From the NCBI GenBank assembly GCA_964649665.1, contig CAZYPU010000006.1:1-39488 (forward strand): a DNA stretch of 39,488 nt, written 5' to 3'. Origin of the DNA: CAZYPU01 sp964649665 (GTDB lineage: Bacteria; Omnitrophota; Gorgyraeia; JABMRN01; RBG-13-46-9). The notes beneath the pieces are model-generated. The model had not been told where the DNA came from and made no database searches. It saw only the letters and a list, made by a program, of their open reading frames with translations. The translations under genes were made by a program, and so were the position numbers. Of this stretch, positions 6,969-15,700 are shown piece after piece. How positions within the stretch are numbered: the first letter of the stretch is position 1; each line of letters opens with the position of its first letter.

Positions 6969-7877
6969 ATGAAAACGGAAATTGTCTACACGGACAAATA
7001 CTATATCGACATCGGTGCCCACGTATTCCCTACGGCAAAGTACAGGCTGATAAAAAAAAGGCTTTTACAGGATTTGGGCATCATAAATAAGATCGCTTTT
7101 GTCGAGCCGGACAGGGCCTCTGATAAAGACATCCTGCGCGTTCACACGGCAGGATACCTTGAGAAACTGAAACACGGAAAACTGTCCCCGGCGGAGCTAG
7201 CGACGCTGGAGCTGCCGTATTCTAAAAAACTGATGGAAGGCGCGATGCTCTCATCGGGCGGTACCATACGCGCTTCGGAGATAGCCCTGGAGAGCGGCCT
7301 TGGCATACACCTCGGCGGTGGTTTTCACCATGCTTTTCCGGACCACGGCGAGGGCTTCTGCATATTAAATGACATAGCGGTTGCTGTAAGGAAAATCATA
7401 GTTGGGAAAAAAGTGAAAAAAGCGCTTATAATAGATTGCGACCTGCACCAGGGAAACGGCACCGCGCACATATTCAGGGATGATAAAAATGTTTTTACTT
7501 TTTCCGTGCACCAGGAAAATAATTACCCTTTTCATAAGCCAAAAAGCGATATGGACATAGGGCTTCGCGACAGGACAAAGGACCGGGAGTACCTGGCTGC
7601 GCTTGAGGAGAACATACCGAAGATAATATCCGATTTTAAACCGGACTTTATCATGTACGTAGCGGGCGCGGATCCTTACGAACACGACCAGATAGGAAAT
7701 CTCGCTCTTACCGTAAACGGCCTTGAAAAACGGGATTCTTTTGTCTATGATCAGGCAAAAAATTATCAGGTTCCGATAGCGGTGGTATTGGCAGGCGGAT
7801 ATGCGGTTAACCGGGAAGATACGGTTATGATCCAGTATAATACGATAAAGGAAGCGGTAAGGACGTTTAATGAGTAA
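6969..7877 (+). CDS. Histone-deacetylase-fold metallohydrolase
   Basis: The protein (302 residues) belongs to the HDAC/AcuC/amidohydrolase superfamily, zinc enzymes that remove acyl groups from lysine or polyamines. The tandem catalytic histidines are at 120-121 (GGGFHHAF), zinc ligands D158 and H160 (DCDLHQGNG) and D235 (AGADPYEHD), and the transition-state tyrosine at Y278 (LAGGYAV). Every catalytic position seen in human HDAC8 is present, so it should be active. No signal peptide is seen, so it is cytoplasmic. The substrate cannot be told from sequence; acetyl-CoA synthetase or acetylpolyamines are the usual bacterial options, and no acuA/acuB partner is nearby. Confidence 0.93.
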   Translation: MKTEIVYTDKYYIDIGAHVFPTAKYRLIKKRLLQDLGIINKIAFVEPDRASDKDILRVHTAGYLEKLKHGKLSPAELATLELPYSKKLMEGAMLSSGGTIRASEIALESGLGIHLGGGFHHAFPDHGEGFCILNDIAVAVRKIIVGKKVKKALIIDCDLHQGNGTAHIFRDDKNVFTFSVHQENNYPFHKPKSDMDIGLRDRTKDREYLAALEENIPKIISDFKPDFIMYVAGADPYEHDQIGNLALTVNGLEKRDSFVYDQAKNYQVPIAVVLAGGYAVNREDTVMIQYNTIKEAVRTFNE

Positions 7878-8019
7878 CAGGCTGCAGGGTGCACGATGCA
7901 GGATGCCGGTGTGTATTGCCACATTTCTTTTAGCCTTTGCTTTATGGGGAGAAGCTCAGGATATGGAAACGATAAAATTGCCGAAGCCGAATTTAAAAAG
8001 TGATGTGTCGGGGGAATAA
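7870..8019 (+). pseudogene. Truncated exported nitroreductase-like (SagB/ThcOx) N-terminus
   Basis: An ATG overlapping the deacetylase stop opens a 49-codon frame; a second ATG at 7903 is possible. From the second start it encodes a signal-peptide-like stretch (MPVCIATFLLAFALWGEAQ) followed by METIKLPKPNLKSDVSGE and a stop. That segment resembles the lead-in found just before the nitroreductase domain of exported SagB/ThcOx-type dehydrogenases. The domain itself is absent, and the next gene starts 7 bp downstream. I read it as the stub of a deleted gene. It could also be a genuine short exported peptide. Confidence 0.4.
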
Positions 8020-8025
8020 TATATC

Positions 8026-9921
8026 ATGATGAACTTAATATCTTTTACGTTCGCGATAAACTCGGTGACGCTTTTTCTTGTAGGCGCCTACATCTATATC
8101 ATCGGCAGGAAAAGCGCGCGAAATGCCGTATGGTTTACTTATAATATCCTGTTCTGCACCTGGAATTTTTGCATTTACAAAGCAATGGATGCAAACGGCA
8201 GTCTCGCGGCGCTTTACTGGTTCAGGACGTCGCTCGCGGCGCTAATTTTTATAGTCCCTGTGTTCCTGCACTTTTTGTCTGTTTATTCCGACAGGGAAGT
8301 GTTCAGGAAGCAGATCCTGGGCAAGGTCTACATCGTATCGTTTCTTTTCTTCGCCGCGTCATTTATCCTGCCCGGTGAATTTATAAAAAGCATCTCAAGA
8401 TGCGCTTATTTCGGCTACACAACGGTTCCGGGCCCGGCATTCAATATTTTTACGGCCGTCTACATTGGTTTTATTTTCTGCGGATTTTACTACCTCGTTC
8501 ACTCCGCGAAATTATATATGGGTTTCAAGCGGAACCAGAGGATATGGATTTTTACGGGCATGACCCTGGGAATGATGGCGCCGCTTGGATTTTTCCTGGC
8601 CGTATATAAAATAGCACTTTTTCCGTTCGGCGTATTCTGTGTTATACCTTATCTTGTCGTGGTGAGCTACGCGATACTGAAGTATAACGTCTACGAAATG
8701 GATATGGTTATCAACCGGACGGTCGTTTTATCCTATTTCACGCTTTTCGTTTTGTTTATACATATCTTTATAGTACATGTCCTGCACCGTATGGCGGGGT
8801 TAGATTATTTCATCGCCTCGGCCATTTCGGGAAGCGTCGTGCTGGTGAACCTTTTGTTTACGGCCCATTACGCGGGCCTGCTTAAACTGAGTAAGATTAC
8901 CAATCGCGTAGTATACGAGAAAAAGATCAAGTATTATAAATTTCTGGAAAATTTCGCCGGTGTTTCCGACAAAATAAACGATCTCGATGAGCTCTCGAAT
9001 TACATACTCGATTCCATGGTGGAGACGGTGGGCCTCTTAAGCGCCGCCCTTTATTTATACGATGAAGACTCGGCCAATTTCGAATTATTTGCCTCGAGGG
9101 GGCTGGGTAAAAACGACCTGGAGGGGATAAAAAAGATCTCCATCGCAAGCCCTTTTGTGAACTTTTTGCGGGACGGGAACGTCTACGTGGCGAAGGAAAT
9201 CGGCGATTTTTGCGAAGATTATGACCTGGGAGCCATGGAAAAGGCATTTGACAAAATTAACGTCCGGCTTACCCTGCCGCTTTTTTACAGCATGCCGCTT
9301 TATCACAGGAGGGATATGGTGGGTTTTCTGAGCCTGGGTGATAAAACCGACGGCACGCCCTATGTCAAGGAAGACATGGATATAGTGAACGCCTTTGGCA
9401 GGCAGCTTAGCACCTGCATAGACAATGCCCGGCTTTATTCCCGCGCCATCAAGGATGCCCTTACAAACCTTTACAGGATAGAGTATCTCAACAAGCGCAC
9501 CCAGGAGGAGGTGGCGAGATTCAACCGCTACCACCGGCCATTTTCCTTTATCCTTATGGATATAGATGATTTTAAAAAAGTGAACGACAAATTCGGCCAC
9601 CAGACGGGCGATGAAGTATTGAAAAAAATCGGATATCTTATAAAAACCGGCATAAGAAAAGTAGACATTGCCGCGCGCTACGGCGGAGAGGAATTTGCCG
9701 TCCTGATGCCCGAGACCACAAAGCCGAAAGCGCATCTGGTCGCCGAGAGACTCAGGAGTTACGTTGAGGGGGTTTTTGAAAAAGACGAAAAACGTTTTAA
9801 GATTACAATAAGCATAGGCGTTTCCGATTTCAGGGCCGGGATGGAAAAATATCAACTTATAAAGGAAGCCGACGAAGCCCTGTATAAGGCTAAGCGCGAA
9901 GGGAAGAATAGGGTTTGTTAG
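8026..9921 (+). CDS. Membrane-bound GAF-GGDEF diguanylate cyclase
   Basis: The 631-residue protein begins with about seven to nine membrane helices (residues 1-285, resembling the histidine-kinase 7TM N-terminal region). A GAF sensor (~300-470) and a C-terminal GGDEF domain (~475-631) follow. The catalytic motif is intact (RYGGEEF, GGEEF at 553-557), as are the substrate motif DIDDFKKVNDKFGHQTGD and an upstream RxxD inhibitory site (RKVD, 544-547). It should make c-di-GMP and be feedback-inhibited. The input ligand is unknown. c-di-GMP typically promotes adhesion, and an adhesin secretion operon follows immediately, so a link is plausible. Confidence 0.93.
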   Translation: MMNLISFTFAINSVTLFLVGAYIYIIGRKSARNAVWFTYNILFCTWNFCIYKAMDANGSLAALYWFRTSLAALIFIVPVFLHFLSVYSDREVFRKQILGKVYIVSFLFFAASFILPGEFIKSISRCAYFGYTTVPGPAFNIFTAVYIGFIFCGFYYLVHSAKLYMGFKRNQRIWIFTGMTLGMMAPLGFFLAVYKIALFPFGVFCVIPYLVVVSYAILKYNVYEMDMVINRTVVLSYFTLFVLFIHIFIVHVLHRMAGLDYFIASAISGSVVLVNLLFTAHYAGLLKLSKITNRVVYEKKIKYYKFLENFAGVSDKINDLDELSNYILDSMVETVGLLSAALYLYDEDSANFELFASRGLGKNDLEGIKKISIASPFVNFLRDGNVYVAKEIGDFCEDYDLGAMEKAFDKINVRLTLPLFYSMPLYHRRDMVGFLSLGDKTDGTPYVKEDMDIVNAFGRQLSTCIDNARLYSRAIKDALTNLYRIEYLNKRTQEEVARFNRYHRPFSFILMDIDDFKKVNDKFGHQTGDEVLKKIGYLIKTGIRKVDIAARYGGEEFAVLMPETTKPKAHLVAERLRSYVEGVFEKDEKRFKITISIGVSDFRAGMEKYQLIKEADEALYKAKREGKNRVC

Positions 9922-9947
9922 CGTTTTCGTTTCATCTTCAGTAGGGT

Positions 9948-9981
9948 TTAAGTAGGGCACTCTTAAGAGTGCCCTACTTAA
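9948..9981. repeat. Perfect 34-bp palindrome without a loop
   Basis: 9948-9964 (TTAAGTAGGGCACTCTT) and 9965-9981 are exact reverse complements with no spacer. It lies 26 bp after the diguanylate cyclase stop and 12 bp before the tRNA gene. As RNA it would form a strong hairpin after opening a small loop. The T-run of a classical terminator is missing, though read either way it would block transcription or stabilise a 3' end. Confidence 0.8.
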
Positions 9982-9993
9982 GGCGAAAATTTG

Positions 9994-10064
9994 GGGGCCG
10001 TAGTAAAGTGGAATTACGCAGCGTTCGCAACGCTGAGTCACGGGTCCGACTCCCGTCGGCTCCA
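9994..10064 (+). tRNA. tRNA-Ala (anticodon CGC)
   Basis: The 71-nt cloverleaf has acceptor GGGGCCG/CGGCTCC with a G3-U70 pair, the alanine identity element. The D-stem is GTAA/TTAC with a 7-nt GG-containing loop. The anticodon stem is CAGCG/CGCTG with loop TTCGCAA, giving anticodon CGC. The T-stem is ACGGG/CCCGT. The discriminator is A and CCA is not encoded. Oddities are a 4-nt variable loop and a T-loop reading TCCGACT, with C at position 55 where nearly all tRNAs have U. All stems are fully paired apart from the G-U. Confidence 0.78.
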
Positions 10065-10197
10065 CTTTTAAAATTTATAATGACAGTACTTGATATCGTG
10101 CCTTTATCGAGGTATCTGTAAATAAGATATACCTAAGAATATTATCATGCCTCTATTTAATAGCATATTTTAAATGATTTGAGGTTGCGATAAAAAC

Positions 10198-12297
10198 GTG
10201 AAAGGAATTAATCTTATCAACAAGAACTTGATAGTTCTTTGCATGGGGTTATCATTTCTTCTAATCCAAAGCCCGCTATTTGCCCAGGCCCCGCCCCCCA
10301 TACCTACTGCCGCCGAAGAAGAAGAAGCCTTTTTAAAAAAGAAGCCCTATGAAGAATTAAAGCGCAAGCCAAAGGTAGAGATAAAAAGAGAAGATGAAGA
10401 AGTGCTGGCCCCTCCACTTGAAAGCAAAAAGAAATTTTTTATCAAAAAAATCACGATTGTCGGAAATACCATCCTTTCGCCTAAATCCATAAAGAAGATC
10501 GTCCGGGAATACGAAAATAAAGTGCTCACCCTTGACGATCTCATGGGACTCGCTCAAAAAATAACCGCGCTTTATGCTTCAAAGGGTTATGTAACGTCCC
10601 AGGCATATGTCCCGCCTCAAAAGGTTAAGGATGAAACAGTAATCATCAAGGTGATGGAAGGGGAATACGGGAAATTCGATATTGAGGGAGCGCGACATAC
10701 AAGAAAATCCATAGTAGAGAAGAGGCTTAAAAAAAAACCGGGCGCAATCCTTGATTACAACGAATTAAGGAAAGACCTTTTATACCTGAACGAGAATCCC
10801 GATAGAACCGTAAAAGCTACAATGCTCCGCGGCGAAGAACCCCGGACAACAGACCTCGAAATCACGGTAAAGGACAGGTCCCCTGTCCACGTGGGTTATA
10901 CGATAAATAACGTGGGCAATAAGTCCACAGGCCTCTGGCAGAATACCTATAGCCTCAGGGATACAGGGCTTTTTCGATATGACGATGATCTTAACATAAG
11001 AGTGGTTCATTCCAATACCGGCAATTTACGCGGCATAGCCGGTGATTATACGGTCCCGGTCAATGAATTTGGGACTAAACTCGGCGCGGCGCTTAGTTAC
11101 TTTGTGGTAAACATAAACCGTAATTATCTCTCGAACATAGACCCCGCTTATGCGGGTTGGGACATAGAGAGCACGGCTACCACGTGCTCATTCTACATGC
11201 GGCATCCCGTATTCGATTTTAATTGGTTGAGCGGCCAGGTGGACGCCGGCCTGGACCTCAAGGAGGCCAGAACCGAGATACAGAAAGTAGAGGAGTCGCA
11301 CGACCGCCTCAGGATTATGAAAGCAGGCCTGACCGTGGAAGAAAGTGACCGGTGGGGCAGGTCTGTCCTAAGAAACGAGCTTAACATGGCGCCTTCGAAC
11401 TTCCTGGGGTCATTCGCCGAAGACAATGATGCCCCCGATCACCCCGACAGCGCGAACTTCTTAAAATACAATTTTGTATTTTCACGCATGAACCGGCTCC
11501 CGTTTTCAGCGGCATTGCTCTTGAACCTTGAAGGGCAGGCGACGAACAACCCGCTTTTCGGTTCGGAGCAAAAACGTATCGGCGGCGCCTATACGGTGCG
11601 CGGATATCCCGAAGGCGAAGCCCTCGGTGACTACGGCATTAATGGAAGCGCGGAGGTTCGATTCCCGTTCTATTTTATTCCGAAGGATTTCAATATTTAC
11701 GGCATAAACCCGCGCCGTACGGTGCAGGGGGTTGGTTTCGTGGACTGGGGATTCGTGCGGCCGGTAAGCTCCTCGGAATCCGGTAGAAGCGATGAAAATC
11801 TGGCGGGTACGGGCTTTGGCCTGAGGGTAGATTTTCTGAAGTGCATATCCGGAAGGCTTGACGTGGCGTGGCCCGTAGGAGAGCCCTCAACCTTCGGCAG
11901 GAAACCCATGGTCCACGTGCTTTTTAGCATAAAGGAACCAACGCTGGAAGAGTCCGAAGAAATACATGAAGAGATGATGCAAAACCGCATCCGCAGCAAA
12001 CTCAACACCATGGCAAAAGATGTGCCGGCTGACGTGATAGACTCTTACGAAAAGGCGCTTGGTTTAGAAAAAGAAGGCCGGTATAAAGAGGCAAGATCTT
12101 TGTTTATTTCGGTCATAAGCAGAAAAAACGTGATTATTGACGAAGCGAAGGCCAAAATCGATAACGCGATTGAAAAGGAAGAAAAGGCCGAGGCATATTT
12201 GGAAGAGGCGGGAATACTTTATAAAAATGGAGCCTACATGAGGGCAAAAAAAGTTTATGAAAAGATATTGTTACTAAAGCAAGGAGAAATAATATGA
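10198..12297 (+). CDS. Two-partner secretion transporter (TpsB/ShlB/FhaC family) with a C-terminal TPR extension
   Basis: TpsB proteins are outer-membrane Omp85-type pores that export a TpsA partner. The 699-residue product starts at GTG and has a signal peptide (to ~30, PLFAQ), a Pro/Lys-rich region, two POTRA domains (~80-155 and ~157-228; KFFIKKITIVGNTILS) and a beta-barrel (~230-577). The barrel carries the family motif VRGYPEG near 467. The barrel's last strand seems to be near HVLFSIKEP. Unusually, about 115 helical residues follow, including two TPR-like units (ALGLEKEGRYKEARSLF and AGILYKNGAYMRAKKVYEKI). Normally the barrel strand ends the protein. The Omp85 C-terminus faces the periplasm, so the extension should lie there. 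The gene overlaps the next by 4 bp. Confidence 0.92.
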   Translation: MKGINLINKNLIVLCMGLSFLLIQSPLFAQAPPPIPTAAEEEEAFLKKKPYEELKRKPKVEIKREDEEVLAPPLESKKKFFIKKITIVGNTILSPKSIKKIVREYENKVLTLDDLMGLAQKITALYASKGYVTSQAYVPPQKVKDETVIIKVMEGEYGKFDIEGARHTRKSIVEKRLKKKPGAILDYNELRKDLLYLNENPDRTVKATMLRGEEPRTTDLEITVKDRSPVHVGYTINNVGNKSTGLWQNTYSLRDTGLFRYDDDLNIRVVHSNTGNLRGIAGDYTVPVNEFGTKLGAALSYFVVNINRNYLSNIDPAYAGWDIESTATTCSFYMRHPVFDFNWLSGQVDAGLDLKEARTEIQKVEESHDRLRIMKAGLTVEESDRWGRSVLRNELNMAPSNFLGSFAEDNDAPDHPDSANFLKYNFVFSRMNRLPFSAALLLNLEGQATNNPLFGSEQKRIGGAYTVRGYPEGEALGDYGINGSAEVRFPFYFIPKDFNIYGINPRRTVQGVGFVDWGFVRPVSSSESGRSDENLAGTGFGLRVDFLKCISGRLDVAWPVGEPSTFGRKPMVHVLFSIKEPTLEESEEIHEEMMQNRIRSKLNTMAKDVPADVIDSYEKALGLEKEGRYKEARSLFISVISRKNVIIDEAKAKIDNAIEKEEKAEAYLEEAGILYKNGAYMRAKKVYEKILLLKQGEII

Positions 12298-12716
12298 AAC
12301 TAAGAAGGGCGCTTTTAATGGCCTTATTTATATCCGTTTTTGTCTGGACTAGCCCCGCTTTTTGTGAATTCTACAAGTATGACATAAATACCATTGCCCG
12401 CAAGGCCGAGGCGCGAATTAAAGAGATTGATAAAAAGATAGCCGAAGAGAAGCAAAAAGAAGAAGCGCAAAAGGAGATGGAAGAGCTCCGGCCCATGCTT
12501 GAGAAGGCCGAGGCGCTGTTTAATAAAGGTAACTACGCCGAGGCAAAAGCGCTTTATTCAAAGATACTCGAAACAGCCAAAAACCCCGAAGTTAGAAAAG
12601 AAGCCCGGAAAGCCGAACTTAAAACCAAAGAAGCTGCCCGCAAAGCCAAGCGCAAAGCCAAAAAGGAAGCCCGCAAGGCCAAGCGCAAGGCTCGTAAGGA
12701 AAAAAATAATAAATGA
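12294..12716 (+). CDS. Small exported TPR/basic-tail protein of the TPS operon
   Basis: The 140-residue product has a signal peptide (residues ~1-22, ending PAFC), a charged helical segment and one TPR-like unit (AEALFNKGNYAEAKALYSKI, residues ~66-85). It ends in about 40 residues built almost entirely of Lys, Arg, Ala and Glu (KAKRKAKKEARKAKRKARKE). It shares 4-bp ATGA overlaps with both tpsB and tpsA, so all three are coupled. Its TPR unit is close to the second unit of the TpsB extension. I know no standard TPS component of this kind. A periplasmic adaptor or chaperone for the adhesin is inference. Confidence 0.8.
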   Translation: MKLRRALLMALFISVFVWTSPAFCEFYKYDINTIARKAEARIKEIDKKIAEEKQKEEAQKEMEELRPMLEKAEALFNKGNYAEAKALYSKILETAKNPEVRKEARKAELKTKEAARKAKRKAKKEARKAKRKARKEKNNK

Positions 12717-15700
12717 TTAAGCTGCTACGTAGAATAACTGCACTTACGGTTGTGGTTTGCATCGTGTTCCTTCCCGCAAGAGGCGCTTTCGCTGCCAACG
12801 TCACTGTAGAAAACGGTAGCGCAGTCATTGACGCCGCGGACCCGGACCACATCACGGTTACAGCCGCAAGCCCTGATACCATCCTCAACTGGCTCGATGG
12901 CTTAAATACAAACGCGAACCAATCCATAATCTACTACCTGCCTTCTCTTGATTCACGCGTCTTAAACAAGGATTTAACCGGCAGCATATCGGCCTTAAAC
13001 GGCACCCTTACCTCCTACGTAAATGGCCAGGTAGGCGGCTATATCTTTATATATAACCCATCCGGCATAACCTTTGGCCCTACAGCCAGTATTGATGTAG
13101 GAAGCCTCATCGCCTCCACCCTATATATTTCAAACGAGGACTTCCTGGCAGGAAACTATGATTTCCAGAAACTTTCTGATGAGGCAGCAAGAATAATAAA
13201 TCAGGGCAACCTCAAAGCCGCAGACGGCGGCTTTATAGCGCTCCTTTCGGATTCAGTCGAAAACGAGGGCTTCATTGCCGCTCGACAGGGCTCAATCCTC
13301 CTTGCAAGCGGAAAGAAGATGACCCTTTCCTTCGATAAGGACGGCCTTATTCAGGTTGCGATAGATGAAGCCACTCAAACAAAGATAGAAGGAGTGGAGG
13401 ATGCCATAATTAACACAGGCACCCTGCAGGCGGATTCAGGATTAGTATTGGTTAAAGCAAACGTAGTAAAGGACTTATTTAAGAACGCAGTCAACAATGA
13501 CGGAGTAATGCAGGCCACAAGCGTCGTAGAAGGCCAGGACGGCTCCATAGAAATAATAGCAGAAGGAGCTGATATAAAGACAACCGGCACTCTATATGCT
13601 GCAGCTGATGTATCCATCACCACGCCCGGAGATATCATGGCAAGAGGGGATATAACTTCGGAACACAGCGATATCACAGTGCATACGGAACTCTCCGACA
13701 TAGACATTGATGCGACAGTGCGCGCCCCGGAGGGAAATATCCTCATAAAAGCAGGCCAGGGCTCAATAGTGACGGCCGGCGCAATGACCGCCGATATGGA
13801 TACGGGGACTATAACATTTAAGGCAGGCAAAGGCCTTAGCATCGGGGGTTCATACGCCGCGAATTATATAGAATTCGACCCTGAATGGATTGCGCAGGTA
13901 GCGCCCATAGATTTAAACGGAGATACAGCATACTTTGCGACAGGGGACATAAATGTTTTATATGACGTAACCAACACAGGCGGCTTTACAAAATTCTTTG
14001 CTGATTCAATAAATGAGGCAGGGGACAAAGACGACGATATAGGAAGGTTCAATCATACGGGAGGGACCATCTCGTCTTCAAGAGGCTATGATATTTTTAT
14101 AGACGGCTCACAAAATACCGTCTTGGACACTATCCAGCCGGGCGGAAACCTCTATGTTGGCAATGTCGCAGGAAACCACAGCATGGATTCCGTTACCATT
14201 AACGGAGCCATTACCCCTTTCAACACTGGCACCAGCGGTTACGTATGCATCTATTCCGGTGGCGATATAACCCAGAACGTAAATATAGGAAATAGCTCCC
14301 ACTACTTTTATAGCGTAAACTTCAACCTTGACCAGGCCGGCGGCGGCGCGGCCGCCTTTGACGGCAATTCTAGGTATATCTACGCGAACAACGTCTATTT
14401 GGACGGTCATTCAGGCGGCAACACCAATTTAACCGTGAGCGGCTTAACTATAAGTGGAGCGAGCTCTTATTTTTCTATTTATGTCGGTAATAGTTACAAA
14501 CCCGGCTCCGTTACCATAGGAAATATCCATAAATACTACTCCGGTGGTAGCTATTACTACAATTCCTTACATGTCTACTCAAACGGCGACATAACCCAGA
14601 ACGGATATATAGGAAATGGCTCCTACTACTTTTATAGGGTAAACTTCAACCTTGACCAGGACGGAGGCGGCGCGGCCGCCTTTGACGGCAATTCTAATTA
14701 TATCTACGCGAACAACGTCTATTTTGACGGTCATTCAGGCGGCAACACCAATTTAACCGTGAGCGACCTAACCGTGAGCCATGACAACGGCCAAATTTAT
14801 GTCGGTAATAGTAACAAACCCGGCTCCGTTACCATGGAAAGTGTTTATACAAACTACTCAAGCGAGCCCTTGGACTTATATGTCTACTCAAACGGCGACA
14901 TAACCCAGAACGGATATATAGGAAATGGCTCCTANNNNNNNNNNNNNNNNNNNNNNNNNNNNNNNNNNNNNNNNNNNNNNNNNNNNNNNNNNNNNNNNNN
15001 NNNNNNNNNNNNNNNNNNNNNNNNNNNNNNNNNNATGTCTACTCAAACGGCGACATAACCCAGAACGGATATATAGGAAATGGCTCCTACTACTTTTATA
15101 GGGTAAACTTCAACCTTGACCAGGACGGAGGCGGCGCGGCCGCCTTTGACGGCAATTCTAATTATATCTACGCGAACAACGTCTATTTTGACGGTCATTC
15201 AGGCGGCAACACCAATTTAACCGTGAGCGACCTAACCGTGAGCCATGACAACGGCCGAATTTATGTCGGTAATAGTAACAAACCCGGCTCTATCAACATA
15301 AGCGGCAGTATTGCAGTAGACACCTTCTATATCGATTCCAACAGTTTTATTACACAAACAGGCGGAACGGCAATTTCAGGAACTACCCTTACCGCAACAG
15401 CAGTAACCGCCATTACACTTGATTCGGCAACCAACAATATGACTACAGTAAACCTGACCTCCGGGAGTGACCAGAACATAACTTATACCGACGCAGATGC
15501 CGTAGACATAGCGCTTGCCAATGCGGCAGGAGGCGATGTTTCAATTACGGCAGGAGGAAATGTTACTGACTCAGGCACTATCACAGCTAATCTCCTGACT
15601 GTGGATACTTCAGGCGCAGCTTCATTAGGTGCGATCACGCTTAATTCGGCGGCAAGTAATGTAAGCACAATAAACTTAACCTCCGGGAATAACCAGAGTA

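Noticed and set aside
9085..10065. 326-codon minus-strand ORF over the GGDEF domain and tRNA
   Set aside because: Antisense to a clearly conserved domain and beginning inside the tRNA gene.
10065..10197. c-di-GMP or other riboswitch before the TPS operon
   Set aside because: I looked for GEMM-like conserved segments and a terminator hairpin and found neither. Only a short AGGTAT/ATACCT stem is present.
14261..15290. Possible CRISPR-like array
   Set aside because: The repeats are ~309 bp, in frame and coding; no short repeats with unique spacers.
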